Part shown: positions 34,702-43,787 of the stretch, one piece after another
Layout: each line of letters begins with the position of its first letter
Position numbering within the stretch: position 1 is the stretch's first letter
Assembly (NCBI GenBank): GCA_039683095.1
Contig: JBDKSB010000003.1
Location: forward strand, 62,001 to 126,000
DNA: 64,000 bases
Direction of reading: 5' to 3'
From: Acidobacteriota bacterium
Lineage (GTDB): Bacteria > Acidobacteriota > Aminicenantia > Aminicenantales > Saccharicenantaceae
Made by a program: the position numbers and the translations under genes
Notes under the pieces: generated by a model
The model's database searches: none
What the model was told of the DNA's origin: nothing
What the model saw: only the letters and a program-made list of their open reading frames with translations

Positions 34702-35828
34702 AGGCCATCCTGTCCATCGTTCACAAGGAGTTCCTGCAGCTCCGGCGCGACCGCCGGCTCTTCCCGCTCCTGTTCCTCTCGCCGGTCCTGCAGCTGCTCC
34801 TGCTGGGCTACGCCGCCAACCTCGACGTCCGCAACATCCCGGCGGTCGTCTGCGACCAGGACGGTTCGGCGGCCAGCCGCGAGTTCATCGCCGGCTTCCT
34901 CAACTCGGGCTATTTCTCGGTCCGGGCCCGGGTCGAGCGGCTGGACGAGATCGACGCCTACCTCGACCGGGGCCAGGCCTCAACCGCCTTCGTCATCCCC
35001 CGCGGCTTCGGCGACGACCTGGCGGGCGGCCGGCCGGGCAAGGTCATGATCATCGCCGACGGCGTCGAGAGCCAGACGGCCACGATCGGCGTCAACTACT
35101 CCACCATGATCGCCAAACGGTACGCTCAGCGCCTGCTTCTCGAGCGCTTCGAGCGGGTCCAGGGCCGGGGCGGGATCCGCCCGGTCCAGGTCGAGGCCCG
35201 GGTCCGGGTCTGGTACAACCCGGAGCTGAAGAGCCGGAACTTCATGATCCCCGGCGTCCTCGGCCTGATCCTGATGGTCATGACCATCGCGCTGGCCTCC
35301 ATGGGCATCGTCCGCGAGAAGGAAGCCGGGACCATGGAACAGCTGATCGTCACCCCCATCCGGCCTTACCAGCTCATCGTCGGCAAGCTCCTGCCGTTCG
35401 TGCTCATCGGCCTCGTCGAGGCCGCGTTCGTCATGGCCGTGGCCGCGTTCTGGTTCGTCGTCCCGGTCCGGGGCAGCCTCGGGCTGATCCTCCTGGCCTG
35501 CCTGGCCTTCATGCTCAACACCCTGGGCTTCGGCCTGTTCATCTCGACCATCTCCCGGACCCAGCAGCAGGCCATATTCACGGCCATCTTCTTTATCATG
35601 CCGATGATCATGCTCGGCGGGTTCGTCATCCCGATCGAGAGCATGCCGCCGTTCTTCCAGGCCGTGTCCCGCGTCATCCCGACGCGCTACTTCTTCACCA
35701 TGATCCGCGGCCTCATGATCCGCGGCGCCGGCTGGCCGGAGATCTGGGACCAGATGCTTCCGCTGGTCGCGCTCGGCGCCTTCGTCCTGAGCATGAGCAT
35801 CGCCCGCTTTAAAAAGAAGCTCGATTAG
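34698..35828 (+). CDS. ABC-2 type permease, YbhS/YbhR-like (second)
   Basis: 376 residues, paralogous to the preceding permease: same VRVWYNPELKSRNFMIPG, VREKEAGTMEQLIVTPI and RTQQQAIFTAIFFIMPMIMLGGFVIP motifs. It ends the tetR-HlyD-ATPase-TolC-ATPase-permease-permease operon. The set is complete for export across both membranes; substrate unknown. Confidence 0.9.
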   Translation: MKAILSIVHKEFLQLRRDRRLFPLLFLSPVLQLLLLGYAANLDVRNIPAVVCDQDGSAASREFIAGFLNSGYFSVRARVERLDEIDAYLDRGQASTAFVIPRGFGDDLAGGRPGKVMIIADGVESQTATIGVNYSTMIAKRYAQRLLLERFERVQGRGGIRPVQVEARVRVWYNPELKSRNFMIPGVLGLILMVMTIALASMGIVREKEAGTMEQLIVTPIRPYQLIVGKLLPFVLIGLVEAAFVMAVAAFWFVVPVRGSLGLILLACLAFMLNTLGFGLFISTISRTQQQAIFTAIFFIMPMIMLGGFVIPIESMPPFFQAVSRVIPTRYFFTMIRGLMIRGAGWPEIWDQMLPLVALGAFVLSMSIARFKKKLD

Positions 35829-35839
35829 CGTCCGGCGGG

Positions 35840-35869
35840 TTGACAGCTCCCCCGACCCCGGGCTATAAG
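35840..35869 (+). promoter_or_regulatory. Promoter of the first GH95 gene, leaderless geometry
   Basis: Perfect TTGACA (35840-35845), 18-bp spacer, TATAAG (35864-35869), six bases, then ATG35876. It sits 12 bases after the efflux operon stop, with no terminator seen between. Confidence 0.75.
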
Positions 35870-35875
35870 GGCCCA

Positions 35876-38407
35876 ATGAGAGCCCGGCCCGTTAACCTCC
35901 GCCGCGGACGGCCGCGGCGATCCGCCCTCCGGGGGGCCGTCCCTCCCGCGTTCGCGGCCTTCCTCCTGGCCGCCCTCCTGGGCCTCGGGACCTGCTCCGC
36001 CGACCGGCCCGTTCCGGCCGGGCGGGCGGTTGCCCGCGGGCAGGACCGGCTCTGGTACCGCCAGCCGGCCGCCGACTGGAACGAGGCCCTGCCGGTCGGG
36101 AACGGCCGGCTCGGAGCGATGGTCTTCGGCTGTCCGGACCACGAGAGGCTCCAGCTCAACGAGGAGACGGTCTGGGCGGGGAGCCCCGTCGACAACAACA
36201 ACCCCGGGGCGCTCGAGAACCTGCCCCTGATCCGCCGGGCCCTGTTCGAAGGGCGTTATGCCGAGGCCTCGGCCCTGGCCGAAAAGCATCTGCTGGGCAC
36301 GCCGCCGCGCATCCGGTCCTACCAGCCCCTCGGCGACCTGCTCATCGACCTGGATGGCGTCCGGGCCGGTTCCGGATACGAGCGGGCTCTGGATCTCCGG
36401 GACGGCGTCGCCTCCGTCGTCTGCGAAACGCCGGAAGGGGCGAGGATCGAGCGGGAGGTCTTTTCCTCGGCCGCGGACGACGTCCTGTCCGTGCGGATCA
36501 CGGCCGGCCGCGGGGCGCGGATGACGGGCTCGATCCGCCTGGCGCGGTCCAGGGACGCCGTCACGAAGGCGGTCGGCTGGAACAGGCTCGTGATGTCAGG
36601 CCGGATCATGGACAAGCCCGATCCGCTGACCGGCCCCGGCGGCGCCCATATGCGCTTCGCGGCCGCGCTCGAGGTCCTCGCCGACGGCGGCCGGGTCAGC
36701 CCGGCGGGGGAGGGGCTCAGGGTCGAAGGCGCGCGGGGCCTGACCATCCTTCTCGCCGCGGCCACGGACTACGACCCGGCCCTCCTCGCCTGCGATCCCG
36801 GCCTCGATCCGGAGGCGAGATCGGCCGCGACCCTGGCCCGGGCAGGCAGGCGTTCCGGCGGGCAGCTGCGGGCCCGGCATGTCGCCGAGCACCGCGCGCT
36901 CTACGACCGGGTCGCTCTCGACCTCGGCGGCTCGCCGGCGGCGGCCGCGCTCCCGGCCGACGAGCGCCTGGCCCGGGTCAAGGCGGGCGGCGAGGACCCG
37001 GCCCTTGTTGCGCTCTATTTCCAGTACGGCCGCTACCTGCTCATGGGCTCGTCGCGGCGGCCGGCCGCGCTCCCGGCCAACCTCCAGGGCATCTGGAACC
37101 AGGATTTCGAGGCGGCCTGGAACTCCGACTTCCACACCAATATCAACCTGCAGATGAACTACTGGCCGGCCGAAGTGGCCAACCTCTCCGAATGCGTCGC
37201 TCCGCTCGCCGGCTTCGTCGGCCGCCTGACCGTCCCGGGGACGGCGACGGCCCGCAAGACCTACGGCGCCCGCGGCTGGACCCTCCACCACCTGACCGAC
37301 CCCTTCGGCCGGACCGGCGTCGCCGACGGCGTCTGGGGCGTCTCGCCCATGGCCGGACCGTGGCTGACCTTCCCGCTCTGGGACCACTACGAGTTCGGCG
37401 CCGACACGGCCTTCCTCCGCGACGCGGCCTATCCTGTCATGAAGGGCGCGGCCGAGTTCGTGGCCGATTTCCTTGTCCCGTCGCCGGAGGGCTGGCTGGT
37501 CACAGCGCCAGCGCATTCGCCCGAGAACGCTTACATCGACCCGACGACGAAAAAGGCCGAGTCGCTGACCTACGCCGCGACGATCGACGTCGAGATCGCC
37601 CGGGCCCTGTTCGAGAACTGCATCCGGGCCGCCGGCATCCTGGGCGTCGACGCGGATTTCGCCGCCCGCCTGAAGGAGATCGAACGGCGGCTGCCGCCCC
37701 TCCAGGTCGGAAAGTTCGGCAACCTCCAGGAGTGGATCAAGGACTACGACGAAGCGGAGCCGGGGCACCGGCACATGTCCCACATGCTGGCCCTCTACCC
37801 CCTGGCCCAGATCACGCCGGAGACGCCCGAGCTCTTCGAGGCGGCCAGGCGGACGATCGCCCGGCGGCTCGCGCACGGCGGCGGCCAGACCGGCTGGAGC
37901 CGGGCCTGGATCGTCAGCTTCTACGCCCGGCTGCTCGAAGGCGAGACCGCCTATCAGAACCTGCTGACGCTCCTGCGCCAGTCCACGATGAAGAACCTCT
38001 TCGACACCCATCCGCCGTTCCAGATCGACGGGAACTTCGGCGGCGCGGCCGGCATCGCGGAGATGCTCCTGCAGTCCCACCGGGGCTTCATCCAGGTCCT
38101 GCCGGCTCTGCCGGCCGCCTGGGCCGGGGGGAGGTTCAGGGGGCTTTGCGCCCGGGGCGGGTTCGAGATCGACGCGTCATGGGCGTCCGGCCGGGTCGTC
38201 GAGCTCCATGTCCGCTCCAGGGCGGGGGGCCGGCTCCGTCTGGCCGATCCCTTCGGCGGGCGCGAGGTCCGTGTCTCCGGCGCGGAGCCGGCGGGCGCTC
38301 TGCCCCGTCAGGGCATGATCGAGATCGAGACGCGTCCTGGCCAGGAGATCGTCTATTCGACGACGATCTCGTCGGCGAAGATCCAGGACTTGCCGCCCGC
38401 GCCGTAG
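35876..38407 (+). CDS. GH95 alpha-L-fucosidase/galactosidase family protein (first copy)
   Basis: 843 residues with a basic N-terminus and a hydrophobic export segment (about 25-40). GH95 inverting enzymes cut alpha-1,2-fucose. Readable family blocks: LPVGNGRLGAMVFG, LQLNEETVWAGSP, LPANLQGIWNQDF.AAWNSDFHTNINLQMNYWPAE, HSPENAY, MSHMLALYPL and [17 protein letters not shown]; the Asn pair, Glu and Asp of the active site fall in these. The in-frame TTG35840 is rejected because it forms the -35 box. The 3' end overlaps the convergent GH20 gene by 55 bp. Confidence 0.92.
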   Translation: MRARPVNLRRGRPRRSALRGAVPPAFAAFLLAALLGLGTCSADRPVPAGRAVARGQDRLWYRQPAADWNEALPVGNGRLGAMVFGCPDHERLQLNEETVWAGSPVDNNNPGALENLPLIRRALFEGRYAEASALAEKHLLGTPPRIRSYQPLGDLLIDLDGVRAGSGYERALDLRDGVASVVCETPEGARIEREVFSSAADDVLSVRITAGRGARMTGSIRLARSRDAVTKAVGWNRLVMSGRIMDKPDPLTGPGGAHMRFAAALEVLADGGRVSPAGEGLRVEGARGLTILLAAATDYDPALLACDPGLDPEARSAATLARAGRRSGGQLRARHVAEHRALYDRVALDLGGSPAAAALPADERLARVKAGGEDPALVALYFQYGRYLLMGSSRRPAALPANLQGIWNQDFEAAWNSDFHTNINLQMNYWPAEVANLSECVAPLAGFVGRLTVPGTATARKTYGARGWTLHHLTDPFGRTGVADGVWGVSPMAGPWLTFPLWDHYEFGADTAFLRDAAYPVMKGAAEFVADFLVPSPEGWLVTAPAHSPENAYIDPTTKKAESLTYAATIDVEIARALFENCIRAAGILGVDADFAARLKEIERRLPPLQVGKFGNLQEWIKDYDEAEPGHRHMSHMLALYPLAQITPETPELFEAARRTIARRLAHGGGQTGWSRAWIVSFYARLLEGETAYQNLLTLLRQSTMKNLFDTHPPFQIDGNFGGAAGIAEMLLQSHRGFIQVLPALPAAWAGGRFRGLCARGGFEIDASWASGRVVELHVRSRAGGRLRLADPFGGREVRVSGAEPAGALPRQGMIEIETRPGQEIVYSTTISSAKIQDLPPAP

Positions 38408-40776
38408 TGCCAGCCGGGGACGGCGCCGATCGACCGGGCCCGGACCCGGACACGGCGGACGGGGCGCTTCTCGAACCGGGCCGCGAATTCCTTGATGGTC
38501 GGTTCGGCCAGGCGCGGCGAGATATCGTTCGCGACCTCGCCGACGATCTCGTATGTCTTTCCGTCCGCGGAGACGGCGAACTCGACCGCCGCCGGCAGGA
38601 AGATCCAGGAGTTGATGTTCTGCAGGGCCCTCAGGGAGATCGAGCGGACGGCTTTTCGGCCGCCCAGGTCGATGACCGCGTCGAGGTCCGTTCCCTCGAA
38701 GCCCTGCCAGCGGCCGTCGCCCGAATCGAGCGAGCCGAGGAGGCCGTCGGTCAGGCCGGTCTCGCCGCCGGCCGCGTGCTCGGGGCTGAAGGCCAAGGCC
38801 AGGGCCGGCTTGCGGCCGAGCGCGGCGTGCGCGACGAACTCTTCGGACGCCACGGCCGGGCTCGCCTGTTCGGCCCCGTCGAAGGCCGCCGCCCGGACCT
38901 TGGCCGTCTTCTTGAGGACGATCGGCTTCCTGTAGAGCTTTGACGCCGGGCCGGGATCGGCGCCGTCCATCGTGTAGCGGATGTCGAGCCCGGGGATCTC
39001 GGTCGCGAGCGTCAGGGCGGCCCGGGTGCCGCCCCGCTGCGACCCGGTCCTGATGTCGACGAGCCAGGCGCTCCGGGCGAAGTTCAGGCCGGCCTGCTCA
39101 TAGCGGGGGAGGAGCCGGCCAAGCCGGGCCGCGAAATCCGGCCAGTCGCGCCGGGCCTGCGGCGACCAGACCGCTTCGGCCAGGGCCGCGATCCGGGGCA
39201 GGGCCATGTACTCGGCGTGCCGGCCGTTCGGGACATATTCGGTCCAGAGATTGACCTGGCCGCCGAGGATGTGGGCGGCCTCGGCTTCGGTCAGGGCCTC
39301 GGGCGCGGGGTCGAAGGCATAGACCTTGGAGAGCGGCACGAAGCCGCCGATCGAGGGCGGCTCGACCGCCGGATCGCCCTGATAATAATCAATGTAGCAG
39401 TGGGTCGTCGGCGACATGACGACGTCGTGCCCGGCCTTGGCGGCGGCGATGCCGCCTTCCGTGCCGCGCCAGGACATGACCGTGGCCCGCGGGGCGATTC
39501 CGCCCTCGAGGATCTCGTCCCAGCCGACCAGGCGCTTGCCCAGGCCTTCGAGGACCCGTTCGATGCGCCGGGTGAAGTAGCTCTGGAGCTCCTGCTCGTC
39601 CTTGAGGCCTTCGGCCTTCATCCGGGCCTGGCACCTGGGGCAGCGCTTCCACTCGGTCTTATCGACCTCGTCTCCGCCGATGTGGACGAAGGGGCCGGGG
39701 AAAAGGGCGGCGACCTCGGTCAGCATGTCCTCCAGGAACCCGAACGTCTTCTCGTTGCCGGGGCAGAAGACGTCGGTGATGGGCCAGTAGCCGCCCGGCT
39801 TGACCGTGAACGGGCCGCCGGTGCACGAGAGTCCGGGATATGCGGCCAAGGCCGCCATGGCGTGGCCGGGCATCTCGATCTCGGGGACGACGGTGATGAA
39901 GCGCGCCGCGGCGTAGGCCACGACATCGCGGATCTCAACCTGGCTATAGAAGCCTCCGTAGGTCGCGGCCTCGCCCGGCTTCTGGGGTTCGCGGGCGTTC
40001 CAGTGCTTGTCCTCGCGGTCGACCCGCCAGGCCCCGACTTCGGTCAGCTTCGGATATTTCTTGATCTCGATGCGCCAGCCCTGGTCGTCGGTCAGGTGCC
40101 AGTGGAAGGTGTTGAGCTTATGGCTGGCCAGGATGTCGATCCAGCGCAGGACGAAGTCCTTGGGGAAGAAGTGCCGGGAGCAGTCGAGCATGGCCCCGCG
40201 CCAGGCGAACCGGGGCCGGTCCTCGACGGAGACGCAGGGGACGGTCCAGGCCGTCGCGGCCGCCGCCGCCGAGCCCGGAACGGCCGGCCGCTCGATGGCC
40301 GCCGGCAGGAGCTGGCGAAGGGTCTGCGCGCCGTAGAAGGCGCCGGCCGGCGCCGCGGCCCTGATCTCGATCCTGTCCGGCTTGACCTCGAGGAGATAGC
40401 CTTCGTCCCCGACGCGGGCCTGAAGATCGTCGAGCCGGAGGACGATGGACCCGGCCGGCGCTGCGGCCTCGGGCGAGGTCGCCGGCGCGGCGACGACGGC
40501 GATATCGAGCCCGGCCGGCCGGCCCAGCATGTCCTTGAGATACGCGGCCACGGGCGTCAAACCGTCCTGTCCTTCAAGGACGACGATCTTCGTTCCGGGT
40601 CCGAGGGCGAAAGTGCCCGGCTCGGCCTTCAAGCTCAGGGGCGCCGGCACGAGCGCGGGCCCCGCCGGTCGCGCCGGCCCGTGACCCTGGGGCGCCGAGG
40701 CGCAGCCGGCCAGGAGCAGCGCGATGACGGGGCGAATCCACCGCCATAATATCCGGGCTCCGCGTCGATCGGTCAT
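38353..40776 (-). CDS. GH20 beta-N-acetylhexosaminidase lipoprotein
   Basis: 807 residues with lipobox LLLAGC. Order: GH20b N-domain (about 45-170), catalytic barrel with RGAMLDCSRHFFP, FHWHLTDDQGWRIEIKKYP, EIEMPGHA and the catalytic Asp-Glu pair in HIGGDEVDKTEW, then C-terminal chitobiase-like and F5/8-type beta domains ending KSWIFADEIVVE. Acts by substrate assistance on terminal GlcNAc/GalNAc. AGGAGG stands seven bases before ATG40776. Confidence 0.94.
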   Translation of the reverse strand: MTDRRGARILWRWIRPVIALLLAGCASAPQGHGPARPAGPALVPAPLSLKAEPGTFALGPGTKIVVLEGQDGLTPVAAYLKDMLGRPAGLDIAVVAAPATSPEAAAPAGSIVLRLDDLQARVGDEGYLLEVKPDRIEIRAAAPAGAFYGAQTLRQLLPAAIERPAVPGSAAAAATAWTVPCVSVEDRPRFAWRGAMLDCSRHFFPKDFVLRWIDILASHKLNTFHWHLTDDQGWRIEIKKYPKLTEVGAWRVDREDKHWNAREPQKPGEAATYGGFYSQVEIRDVVAYAAARFITVVPEIEMPGHAMAALAAYPGLSCTGGPFTVKPGGYWPITDVFCPGNEKTFGFLEDMLTEVAALFPGPFVHIGGDEVDKTEWKRCPRCQARMKAEGLKDEQELQSYFTRRIERVLEGLGKRLVGWDEILEGGIAPRATVMSWRGTEGGIAAAKAGHDVVMSPTTHCYIDYYQGDPAVEPPSIGGFVPLSKVYAFDPAPEALTEAEAAHILGGQVNLWTEYVPNGRHAEYMALPRIAALAEAVWSPQARRDWPDFAARLGRLLPRYEQAGLNFARSAWLVDIRTGSQRGGTRAALTLATEIPGLDIRYTMDGADPGPASKLYRKPIVLKKTAKVRAAAFDGAEQASPAVASEEFVAHAALGRKPALALAFSPEHAAGGETGLTDGLLGSLDSGDGRWQGFEGTDLDAVIDLGGRKAVRSISLRALQNINSWIFLPAAVEFAVSADGKTYEIVGEVANDISPRLAEPTIKEFAARFEKRPVRRVRVRARSIGAVPGWHYGAGGKSWIFADEIVVE

Positions 40777-40812
40777 GATGCGCCTCCTGTGGGCGGGGGA
40801 TTCGGGATGTCG

Positions 40813-40841
40813 ATAGTAAGTTCCTGATCGCGCCGTGTCAA
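40813..40841 (-). promoter_or_regulatory. Promoter of the GH20 gene
   Basis: On the minus strand perfect TTGACA (40841-40836), 17-bp spacer, TACTAT (40818-40813), then 36 bases with AGGAGG before ATG40776. Confidence 0.8.
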
Positions 40842-40860
40842 GGCCGCCGCCGCGGTTCCG

Positions 40861-40889
40861 TTGACGGGCCCCTCCCGGAGGCGTATCAT
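40861..40889 (+). promoter_or_regulatory. Promoter of the DUF486 gene
   Basis: TTGACG (40861-40866), 17-bp spacer, TATCAT (40884-40889). The -10 box contains the upstream in-frame ATG40888, which argues that translation begins at ATG40909. Confidence 0.65.
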
Positions 40890-40908
40890 GGCGCCCGATT
40901 TATCTGCC

Positions 40909-41238
40909 ATGGCCACAGTCGCCCTGCTCACCATCTCCAACGTCTTCATGACCTTTGCCTGGTACGGGCATCTCAAGTACAAGAACATCGCTCTCTGGAA
41001 GGTCGTTCTCGTCTCCTGGTCGATCGCCCTCCTGGAATACTGCTTCCAGGTCCCCGCGAACCGCATCGGCCATCGGCATTTTTCGGCGGCCCAGCTCAAG
41101 ACGATCCAGGAAGTCATCACCCTGCTCGTCTTCGCCGGCTTCTCGGTCTTCTACCTCAAGGAGGACCTGAAGTGGAACTACATCGTCGGCTTCGGGTTCA
41201 TCCTGGCCGCCGTCTTCTTCGTCTTCCACAAATGGTAA
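40909..41238 (+). CDS. DUF486 small membrane protein (DMT-like)
   Basis: 109 residues with four hydrophobic segments. The start MATVALLTISNVFMTFAWYGHLKYKN and the PANRIGH....LKTIQEVITL and YIVGFGFILAAVFF parts are typical of DUF486 proteins, distant relatives of small drug/metabolite transporters of unknown function. ATG40909 is chosen over 40888 on promoter position; no ribosome site is seen. Confidence 0.82.
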   Translation: MATVALLTISNVFMTFAWYGHLKYKNIALWKVVLVSWSIALLEYCFQVPANRIGHRHFSAAQLKTIQEVITLLVFAGFSVFYLKEDLKWNYIVGFGFILAAVFFVFHKW

Positions 41239-41244
41239 GGCCGG

Positions 41245-41274
41245 TTGACAGTCTCCGCGGCCGCGGTCTATGAT
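41245..41274 (+). promoter_or_regulatory. Promoter of the GH5-capA pair
   Basis: Perfect TTGACA (41245-41250), 18-bp spacer, TATGAT (41269-41274), followed by a leader with GGAGG before ATG41305. It begins six bases after the DUF486 stop. Confidence 0.78.
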
Positions 41275-41304
41275 GCCTCCATCCCATCCCGGAGGGAGAG
41301 CATC

Positions 41305-42609
41305 ATGCGCAAGACCGTCCTCCTGATCCTCACGCTGAGCCTGGCCGCCTGGGGCTGCCGGGGCGACAAGGCCGCGGGGACCGCCGCCGAGGGCGGGCCG
41401 CAAGCCTCCCAGGCCGCCTCGGCCGCCTTTGTCACGGTCAAGGACGGCAAGTTCATGCTGTCGGGCAGGCCCTTCTATTTCGTCGGGGCCAACTTCTGGC
41501 AGGGCATGAACCTGGCCGTCGACGGGCCGAGCGGCGACCGGCCGCGGCTCCTGCGGGAGCTCGACCGTCTCCGCGACCTCGGCGTCACCAACCTGAGGGT
41601 CATGGCTTCCTCCGAGGGGCCGAACACGGAGCCTTACCGAATGGTCCCGGCCCTGATGACCTCGCCCGGGGAGTACGACGGCAGCGTCCTCGACGGCCTC
41701 GACTTCCTGCTGGCCGAGATGGGCAAAAGGGGCCAGCGCGCCGTCATGGTCCTCAACAACTTCTGGCAGTGGTCGGGCGGCATGGCCCAGTACGTCTCCT
41801 GGCACGAGAAGACGCCCATCCCGTATCCCGGCGATTATCCGAAGTTCGTCGATTACTCGGCCAAGTTCTACGGCTACCCCGAATGCCAGGACTGGTTCCG
41901 CGACCACATCGCCATGATCGTCGGGCGGACGAACCCCTACACCGGCCTCAAGTACCGGGACGACCCGGCCGTGTTCTCCTGGGAGCTCGGCAACGAGCCG
42001 CGCCGCTATCCCCAGGGCTGGATCGACGACACCTCCGCCTACATCCATTCGCTGGACCCGAACCACATGGTCACGACGGGCTCGGAGGGCGCGCCGCCTG
42101 AAGAGAAGGGCCAGGACTTCGTCAAGACCCATAGCTCGCCCGGGATCGACTACGTCACCATCCACATCTGGCCGCAGAACTGGGATTGGTACGACCCCAA
42201 GCGGCCGGCCACCTACAAGGCGAAAGCCGAGCCCCTGGCCATCGAATATTTCAAGAAGCTGGCCGATCAGACGAAGGCCATGGGCAAGCCCCTGGTCCTT
42301 GAGGAGTTCGGCCTGGCCCGCGATTGGGCCACTAAGCACAACAACTACGACCCGGCCTCGACGACGACGACGAAGGACCTCTACTACGCGGCCCTCTACA
42401 AGCTGGTCGAGGACTCGATCGCCTCGGGCGGCCCGGCCATGGGCGACAACTTCTGGGCCTGGGCGGGCGAGGCCCGGCCGGGCGGCAAGCCCTGGGTCGG
42501 CGACCCGCCGCACGAACCGGCCGGCTGGTACTCGGTCTATGACGCCGACGCCTCGACCATCGCCATCATCTCCGGCCACGCCAAGAGGATCGCGGAGCTC
42601 ACGAAGTAG
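41305..42609 (+). CDS. GH5-like (mannanase-type) glycoside hydrolase
   Basis: 434 residues with a signal peptide; Cys19 could be lipidated though the lipobox (AWGC) is poor. A GH5/clan-A (beta/alpha)8 barrel: FVGANFWQGMNL at strand 1, SWELGNEPRR with the acid/base Glu, and LVLEEFGL with the nucleophile Glu. The GELGNEP-like context resembles GH5_7 beta-mannanases, but the exact substrate is not readable. GGAGG precedes ATG41305. Next gene starts one base after the stop. Confidence 0.84.
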   Translation: MRKTVLLILTLSLAAWGCRGDKAAGTAAEGGPQASQAASAAFVTVKDGKFMLSGRPFYFVGANFWQGMNLAVDGPSGDRPRLLRELDRLRDLGVTNLRVMASSEGPNTEPYRMVPALMTSPGEYDGSVLDGLDFLLAEMGKRGQRAVMVLNNFWQWSGGMAQYVSWHEKTPIPYPGDYPKFVDYSAKFYGYPECQDWFRDHIAMIVGRTNPYTGLKYRDDPAVFSWELGNEPRRYPQGWIDDTSAYIHSLDPNHMVTTGSEGAPPEEKGQDFVKTHSSPGIDYVTIHIWPQNWDWYDPKRPATYKAKAEPLAIEYFKKLADQTKAMGKPLVLEEFGLARDWATKHNNYDPASTTTTKDLYYAALYKLVEDSIASGGPAMGDNFWAWAGEARPGGKPWVGDPPHEPAGWYSVYDADASTIAIISGHAKRIAELTK

Positions 42610-42610
42610 G

Positions 42611-43783
42611 ATGGTCAGGCTCCTCGTCGCCGCCGACTGGGCCCCGATCCGGGCCTTCGAGCCGATCGTGTCGAAGGACCCCCTGGCCGTCTATGGGGAC
42701 ATGCTGCCGGTCCTCCGCCGGGCCGATCTCCGCGTCGTCAACTGCGAGTGCGCCCTGACCGCGGCCGGCGAGCCGGTCTGGAAGAGCGGCGCGGTCTTCA
42801 AGGGCCTGCCGGCCCACGCCGCCGGACTGGCCGCCGTCCCGTTCGAGGCGGCCTGCCTGGCCAACAACCACGTCTTCGACTACGGATTGAGCGGCTTCAA
42901 GGAGACGCTCCGGGTCCTCCAGCGGAGCGGCATCCGCACGGTCGGGGCCGGGCTGACGCGCGAGGAGGCCGAGGCCCCGCTGCGGCTGACGGCCGGCCGG
43001 GCCCGGATCACGATAGTCAATTTCGGCGAAGGCGAGGACCTGACGGCCTCGACGGGCGGCCCCGGCGCCTGCGGCTGGGAGATCGAGCGGCTGGCCGGCG
43101 AGGTCCGCAGGGCCAAGAAGCGGGGCGATTTCGTCCTGGCCGTCGGGCACGCCGGCCTCGAATACATACCCTTCCCGCCGCCGTACGTGGCCGCGGCCTT
43201 CCGGGCCCTTGCGGATGCCGGGGCCGACTGCGTTGTCGGCCATCACCCCCACGTTCCCCAGGGATTGGAGACGCGCCGCGGCCGGCTCATCGCCTACAGC
43301 CTGGGCAATTTCGCCTTTTTCCAGCCGCCCGAGCTCCATTACCGCCGGACCGGGTTTTGCCTTTCACTCGATATCCGGGCGGGCCGTCTGGCCGGCTACG
43401 AGATCCATCCCTATGGCATCACCGCGCAGGGGCTTCGCCGTCTCGGCAAGGGAGAGGAGAATAGGTTCAGGGAGGCGCTCCGCCGCGTCTCCGCTCCTCT
43501 CGCCTCGGCGCGCGGCGTCGCCGAAGCCTGGCGAGCCTATCTCGCCTATTACGGGCCGGAGGGATTCAAGAAAGAGGTCCGGGGCATCCTCGAGGAGATG
43601 GAGAGGGAGCCGCGCAAGGGCGCGGCCATGTTCCGGAACCGCATCACCACCCTGCAGCACGCGGAGCTGTGGCGGGACGCCCTGACCCGCTTCATGTCCG
43701 GAGATCCGGCCCCCGCCCGTCCGGCCTTGACGCGCCTCATCGGCGAGTGGCTGACGAAACCCCTGGCGCCCGCGGCGCGCTGA
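42611..43783 (+). CDS. CapA-family metallophosphatase-fold protein
   Basis: 390 residues. CapA/PgsA-type domain (PGA_cap): VNCECALTAAG, ACLANNHVFDYG, VVGHHPHVPQGLE and IAYSLGNFAFFQ carry the metal-ligand Asn/His/Asp. CapA proteins take part in poly-gamma-glutamate capsule anchoring or cleavage, but many homologues have other roles. No signal peptide is seen. It is transcribed with the GH5 gene and converges, four bases apart, on a cluster with a glutamate racemase-like gene. Confidence 0.85.
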   Translation: MVRLLVAADWAPIRAFEPIVSKDPLAVYGDMLPVLRRADLRVVNCECALTAAGEPVWKSGAVFKGLPAHAAGLAAVPFEAACLANNHVFDYGLSGFKETLRVLQRSGIRTVGAGLTREEAEAPLRLTAGRARITIVNFGEGEDLTASTGGPGACGWEIERLAGEVRRAKKRGDFVLAVGHAGLEYIPFPPPYVAAAFRALADAGADCVVGHHPHVPQGLETRRGRLIAYSLGNFAFFQPPELHYRRTGFCLSLDIRAGRLAGYEIHPYGITAQGLRRLGKGEENRFREALRRVSAPLASARGVAEAWRAYLAYYGPEGFKKEVRGILEEMEREPRKGAAMFRNRITTLQHAELWRDALTRFMSGDPAPARPALTRLIGEWLTKPLAPAAR

Positions 43784-43787
43784 CGGC

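Noticed and set aside
35840-35875. TTG35840 as an upstream start of the GH95 gene
   Set aside because: The TTG is the first part of a TTGACA -35 box with a TATAAG 18 bases on; ATG35876 follows at leaderless distance.
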